Assembly (NCBI GenBank): GCA_023416515.1
Contig: JAEZHP010000108.1
Location: 1 to 20,280, forward strand
Length of the DNA stretch: 20,280 nucleotides
From: Pseudomonadota bacterium
Lineage (GTDB): Bacteria > Pseudomonadota > Alphaproteobacteria > Sphingomonadales > Sphingomonadaceae
Direction of reading: 5' to 3'
Positions 17,106-20,280 of the stretch are shown here, in pieces; the first letter of the stretch is position 1, and every line of letters starts with the position of its first letter. The translations under genes and the position numbers were made by a program. The notes under the pieces are model-generated. The model had not been told where the DNA came from. It worked only from the letters and a program-made list of their open reading frames with translations, and made no database searches.

Positions 17106-18877
17106 GAAGCCAGCGCCTCGGCCTGCTCGGCGAGCTCGAGCCAGCGCTCTTCCGCGGCATCGCGCTCGGCGCGGGCCTTCTCGATCGCCGCCATGAGCTG
17201 GGCGAAGCGCTTGGGGTCTCGGGTGTAGAGGTCGGGATCGGCGAGGATGTCCTCGTCGCGCGCGATCTCGGCCTCGAGCTGGTCGATCCTTGCCGGAAGC
17301 AGATCGAAGTCGCGCCGGTCCTTGTAGCTGAGCTTGGTCTGCCGGCCCGCCGGCTTCACCTCTGCCTTGGCCGGCGCGGCGACCTTGGGATTGTGCGCGT
17401 GAGGGCGGCGCTTGCGCTCCCAGTCCTCATAGCCGCCGGCGACGATGTCGACCTTGCCCGAGCCGTCCAGACCGAGAGTCACCGTCACCGTCTTGTCGAG
17501 AAAGTCGCGGTCGTGGCTGACGATGAGGACTGTGCCCTCATATTCGGCGATCACCTCCTGCAGGAGGTCGAGGGTCTCGAGGTCGAGGTCGTTGGTCGGC
17601 TCGTCGAGCACGAGCAGGTTCGAGCGGCGGGCGAACTCGCGGGCGAGCAGGAGCCGCGACCGCTCTCCGCCCGACAGAGTGCCGACTTTGGCATCGATCA
17701 GGCTCGGCTCGAACAGGAACTCCTTGAGATAGCCCTGGACGTGCTTCCTGACCCCGCGCACGTCGATCCAGTCGCCGCCGTCGGCGAGGATGTCGCGGAC
17801 CTGCTTGTTCGGATCGAGCAGCTTCCTCTGCTGGTCGATCATCACTCCGGTGAGGGTCTTGGCGCGGGTGACGGTGCCTTCGTCGGGCTCGATCTCGCCG
17901 GTCAGAAGCTTGAGCAAGGTCGTCTTGCCGGTCCCGTTCGCCCCGACCACGCCGATTCGGTCGCCCCGGGTCACGCGCAGGGTGAAGTCGTTGATGATCA
18001 CTCGGTCGCCGAAACGCTTGGTGACCTTGTCAGCGTCGATCACCACCTTGGTCTTCACGTCGTCGTTCTGGAGGCCGATCTTGGCGACTCCCGCGGGACC
18101 GAGCATCGCCGCCCGCTGAGCGCGCATCTCCATCAGCTTGGCCTTGCGGCCCTCGTTTCGCTTGCGCCGCGCCGTCACCCCGCGAAGCAGCCAATGCTCC
18201 TCGATTCGAAGCTTGGCGTCGAGCCGCTCGGCGTTGCGCGCTTCCTCGGCGAAGACCTGCTCGGTCCAGGCATCGAAGCCGCCGAAGCCGATCTCGTTGC
18301 GCCGGATCGAGCCGCGATCGAGCCACAAGGTCGAGCGCGTGAGCCGAGTGAGGAAGGTTCGGTCGTGGCTGATGACGATGAACGCGCCGGTATAGCGGCC
18401 GAGCCAGTCCTCGAGCCATTCGATCGCTGCGAGGTCGAGATGGTTGGTGGGCTCGTCGAGAAGGAGCACGTCCGGCTCTTGGGCAAGCGCCCGAGCGATC
18501 GCGGCGCGGCGCCGCTCGCCTCCGGACGCGGTCGCCGCCGGACGTTCGAGGTCGATCCCGATCTGGCTCGCGATCGCCTCGACCTCGTGGGCGGGAAGGC
18601 CACCGGCAGTGGCGAAATCGCGCAGGGTGTCGAAGGCCGTGACGTCCGGGTCCTGCTCCAGAAGCACGACCTTCACGCCCGGCTGGATCGTCCGCCGCCC
18701 TTCGTCGGTCTCGATCGTCCCGGCGATGCATTTCAGAAGGGTGGTCTTGCCGGCGCCGTTTCGGCCGATCAGAGCGAGCCGGTCGCGTGAGCCGATGAAC
18801 AGGTCGAGGCCCCGGAACAGCCAGCCGGAGCCCTGGACGAGGCCGAGATTTTCGTAAGCGAGAACAGGTGCGGACAT
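17102..18877 (-). CDS. uup: ABC-F family ATPase, Uup-like
   Basis: A 591-residue soluble protein with two ABC ATPase domains and no membrane helices. This is the ABC-F type that acts on ribosomes or, for Uup, in recombination and replication-linked processes. Domain 1 has Walker A GRNGAGKT (38-45), signature SGGER (118-122) and Walker B LLLDEPTNHLD (138-148). Domain 2 has GANGTGKT (312-319), LSGGERSR (401-408) and LVLDEPTNDLD (422-432). The linker between them is basic (about 232-258, RRKRNEGRKAK). A C-terminal coiled coil (about 530-590) is the hallmark that favours Uup over EttA. It starts 33 bases after the DUF523 gene stop on the same strand. Its TAG overlaps the prsT TAG in the shared CTAG at 17102-17105, with no terminator between. 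Confidence 0.92.
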   Translation of the reverse strand: MSAPVLAYENLGLVQGSGWLFRGLDLFIGSRDRLALIGRNGAGKTTLLKCIAGTIETDEGRRTIQPGVKVVLLEQDPDVTAFDTLRDFATAGGLPAHEVEAIASQIGIDLERPAATASGGERRRAAIARALAQEPDVLLLDEPTNHLDLAAIEWLEDWLGRYTGAFIVISHDRTFLTRLTRSTLWLDRGSIRRNEIGFGGFDAWTEQVFAEEARNAERLDAKLRIEEHWLLRGVTARRKRNEGRKAKLMEMRAQRAAMLGPAGVAKIGLQNDDVKTKVVIDADKVTKRFGDRVIINDFTLRVTRGDRIGVVGANGTGKTTLLKLLTGEIEPDEGTVTRAKTLTGVMIDQQRKLLDPNKQVRDILADGGDWIDVRGVRKHVQGYLKEFLFEPSLIDAKVGTLSGGERSRLLLAREFARRSNLLVLDEPTNDLDLETLDLLQEVIAEYEGTVLIVSHDRDFLDKTVTVTLGLDGSGKVDIVAGGYEDWERKRRPHAHNPKVAAPAKAEVKPAGRQTKLSYKDRRDFDLLPARIDQLEAEIARDEDILADPDLYTRDPKRFAQLMAAIEKARAERDAAEERWLELAEQAEALAS

Positions 18878-18910
18878 GGAGCCGCGATGTAGGGACGCCC
18901 TGCGCCCAAG

Positions 18911-19366
18911 TCATCCCAGCAGTGAGGCGAGTTCCGCGATTCGATCCGGAGCGAAGACCCGGACGCCGTTGCGCTCCAGAAGGGCGGCGGTGATCCCCAT
19001 CCCCGATCTCCGCGTGCCTGAGAAGCTTCCGTCAAAGACGAACGAACTGCCGCAGGATGGACTTCCTTCGGTGAGCAAAGCGAAGCGGCAGCCCTCCGCC
19101 TGTGCAAGCGCGAGCGCTGTTTGCGCGCCCTTCTCGAACGGTGCCGACACGTCGGCGCCGGTCATATCGACGACCCGTCCGTCCGGTTGAATCTCAGCGG
19201 GGGCGCGAGGCACTGGAAGGCCGCCGGCGATTTCGGGACAGATGACGACCAGCCGCCCCTGCCCGGCCCAGCGCTCCAGAAGGCCGGAGCCCAGCTTCTT
19301 GTCGCGGCCGTCATAGCGGACCGGGTTGCCGAGGAGACAGGCGGACACCAGCAGCTTGTCTGTCAT
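18911..19366 (-). CDS. DUF523 family protein
   Basis: A 151-residue small cytoplasmic protein of the DUF523 family (PF04463), whose function is not established. Conserved cysteines are visible in SACLLG (Cys10), VICPE (Cys43) and SPSCGS (Cys105). Other typical stretches are NPVRYDG (14-20), GGLPVPRAPAEI and GMGITAALLERNGV. The cysteine set suggests a metal or iron-sulfur site, which is an inference. The protein spans the whole family length and looks intact. It is the upstream gene of a two-gene minus-strand unit with the ABC-F ATPase. A GGAG lies about 12 bases before the ATG. Confidence 0.9.
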   Translation of the reverse strand: MTDKLLVSACLLGNPVRYDGRDKKLGSGLLERWAGQGRLVVICPEIAGGLPVPRAPAEIQPDGRVVDMTGADVSAPFEKGAQTALALAQAEGCRFALLTEGSPSCGSSFVFDGSFSGTRRSGMGITAALLERNGVRVFAPDRIAELASLLG

Positions 19367-19482
19367 CTGTCCGCACTGCTCCGTCGACCGCTCTGCTCTA
19401 TGCGTCTCCGGATTCAGCTACTCAAGACCGGTGCCCAAGGGCAATTTCCATCGCGGCCATGCGGGTTTGCAACCATCCGAGC
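19367..19482. other. Intergenic gap between the hydrolase and DUF523 genes
   Basis: This 116-base gap separates two minus-strand genes. A small perfect hairpin, TGCCC AA GGGCA at 19431-19442, is present but has a loop of only two bases and no T-run in the needed direction. No promoter could be assigned with confidence. Confidence 0.3.
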
Positions 19483-20280
19483 TCAGCGGAACAGTGCCAT
19501 CCCGGTGGAAGCGCGTTCCAGCAATTGACGCCGCCGGGCCAGGCTGGTTGCTGACGGGGGCCGGTTCGGTACGGCCTGTGCCGGCCCCCTTGCCCCGGAA
19601 ATCATTGCAAGTGTCGTCTCCCGCGTCTTCCGGTCATCGTCGAAGTCGCCATGATGGGCGGCATCCGATTCCGCGGCTGCTGGCGCTATGAACCAGCGTT
19701 GCTTCTTGCCGTCCCAGTCGCTCTGCTTGAAGGCCTTACGGACGTCCTTCTCGAGGCCCAGCACGGGCGTGCCCGACTGGATGAAGGGGATTCGCGGGCG
19801 TTTTTCGAAGGAGTGGCTGACCAGATAGAGCAGCGACTTGTGGTAGATGTTCGCGCAATGGTCGTCCTGCTCGGTTCGGTCATCGAGGGTGAACAACCGG
19901 AAGGCTCGGATCCGACCATCCTTGATGCGCGGTTCGTAGATCTGCTTGTACAAGTCGATCGTGCAAGCCGGCGCCCACAAGGTGAGACTGTGGATCGGCA
20001 CTCCCGCATCGCTGAGGTATTTTGCCAGATGCGCCTGGAAGATCGCTCCTGCGCTGTGGCCCACCAGGTGAATCTCTTGGATCGCACCAGTGGCGTGTTG
20101 GGCGACAAGCAGGTCGGCGGTCAGCCGCGCAGCGCCGTTCTTGCCCTCCGTGGCGAGCCGCGCATTCTCCTTCATCTCGTCCCACATCGCCTTGCCGCCC
20201 AGCAGGCGAGCGATCGGCTCGAGCGTGTCGTCGACCCGGTCGAGCATGAAGTCCTTCGCCTTGTCGAGAAGCCCCTCGTG
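19483..20280 (-). CDS. Alpha/beta hydrolase-like protein, 5' end beyond the window
   Basis: The C-terminal part of a putative serine hydrolase. The frame stays open through the window edge at 20280 (reading HEGLLDKAKDF ahead of the Met at 20247), so that Met is probably internal. The nucleophile elbow GHSAG (20061-20047) follows a strand (EIHLV), as in alpha/beta hydrolases, and is followed by a helix and strand (SLTLWAPAC). Acid and histidine candidates lie later (LFTLDDRTEQDDHC; SHSFEKR; AAHHGDFDDD), but which complete the triad cannot be told. The C-terminus (after about 220 residues from 20247) is Arg/Pro-rich and looks disordered. No signal sequence can be judged because the N-terminus is missing. 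Lipase-like or esterase-like activity is possible but unproven. Confidence 0.75.
   Translation of the reverse strand, partial: HEGLLDKAKDFMLDRVDDTLEPIARLLGGKAMWDEMKENARLATEGKNGAARLTADLLVAQHATGAIQEIHLVGHSAGAIFQAHLAKYLSDAGVPIHSLTLWAPACTIDLYKQIYEPRIKDGRIRAFRLFTLDDRTEQDDHCANIYHKSLLYLVSHSFEKRPRIPFIQSGTPVLGLEKDVRKAFKQSDWDGKKQRWFIAPAAAESDAAHHGDFDDDRKTRETTLAMISGARGPAQAVPNRPPSATSLARRRQLLERASTGMALFR

Noticed and set aside
16808..18790. 660-residue open frame on the plus strand
   Set aside because: It runs through the end of prsT in another frame and antisense to the ABC-F gene; no domain is recognisable.

Overview
The window is GC-rich, densely coded DNA from an alphaproteobacterium, most likely a member of the Sphingomonadales. 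This placement rests on codon usage, the style of the TonB-dependent receptor, a DUF4893-like protein and a PEP-CTERM-type PrsK/PrsR/PrsT set. It is an inference, because no rRNA or other phylogenetic marker is present.

Layout. (1) 42-4294, minus strand: an iron-uptake operon of a Fiu-like catecholate siderophore receptor, a PiuC/YbiX-type Fe(II)/2-oxoglutarate hydroxylase and a PepSY-domain membrane protein. It is read from a promoter region (4341-4392) with two operator-like palindromes. (2) 4405-6174: a YpfJ-type zinc metallopeptidase (minus) divergent from a D-3-hydroxybutyrate dehydrogenase (plus). A two-way terminator at 6183-6210 follows. (3) 6233-8900: a small secreted protein of unknown function (minus), a secreted DUF4893-like protein (plus) and a secreted M20D amidohydrolase (plus). 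(4) 9049-17105: an exopolysaccharide and regulation block. manC (GDP-mannose supply, minus) diverges from a tightly overlapping plus-strand operon: polyprenyl-phosphate sugar transferase, histidine kinase PrsK, sigma54-type regulator PrsR and TPR lipoprotein PrsT. (5) 17102-19366, minus strand: a DUF523 protein followed by a Uup-like ABC-F ATPase. (6) 19483 to the window end: the 3' part of a serine alpha/beta hydrolase gene.

The most unusual feature is a family of roughly 140-bp palindromic intergenic elements. Two full copies (8909-9046 and 15129-15268) and one end fragment (1-32) are present. They are built from hairpins with three-base loops, many of which contain the mini-hairpin core GCGNAGC. 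The second copy lies inside the only available reading frame for the start of prsT. It therefore appears to be translated as an arginine-rich insert of about 47 residues just before the lipoprotein signal core.

How the genes fit together: the fiu/hydroxylase/PepSY trio is a coherent iron-acquisition unit. The manC to prsT block resembles the regulatory and initiating end of an exosortase-associated exopolysaccharide system, but no exosortase or PEP-CTERM substrate is encoded in this window. No tRNA, rRNA, CRISPR array, transposase or prophage gene was seen. No gene-free stretch exceeds 300 bases.
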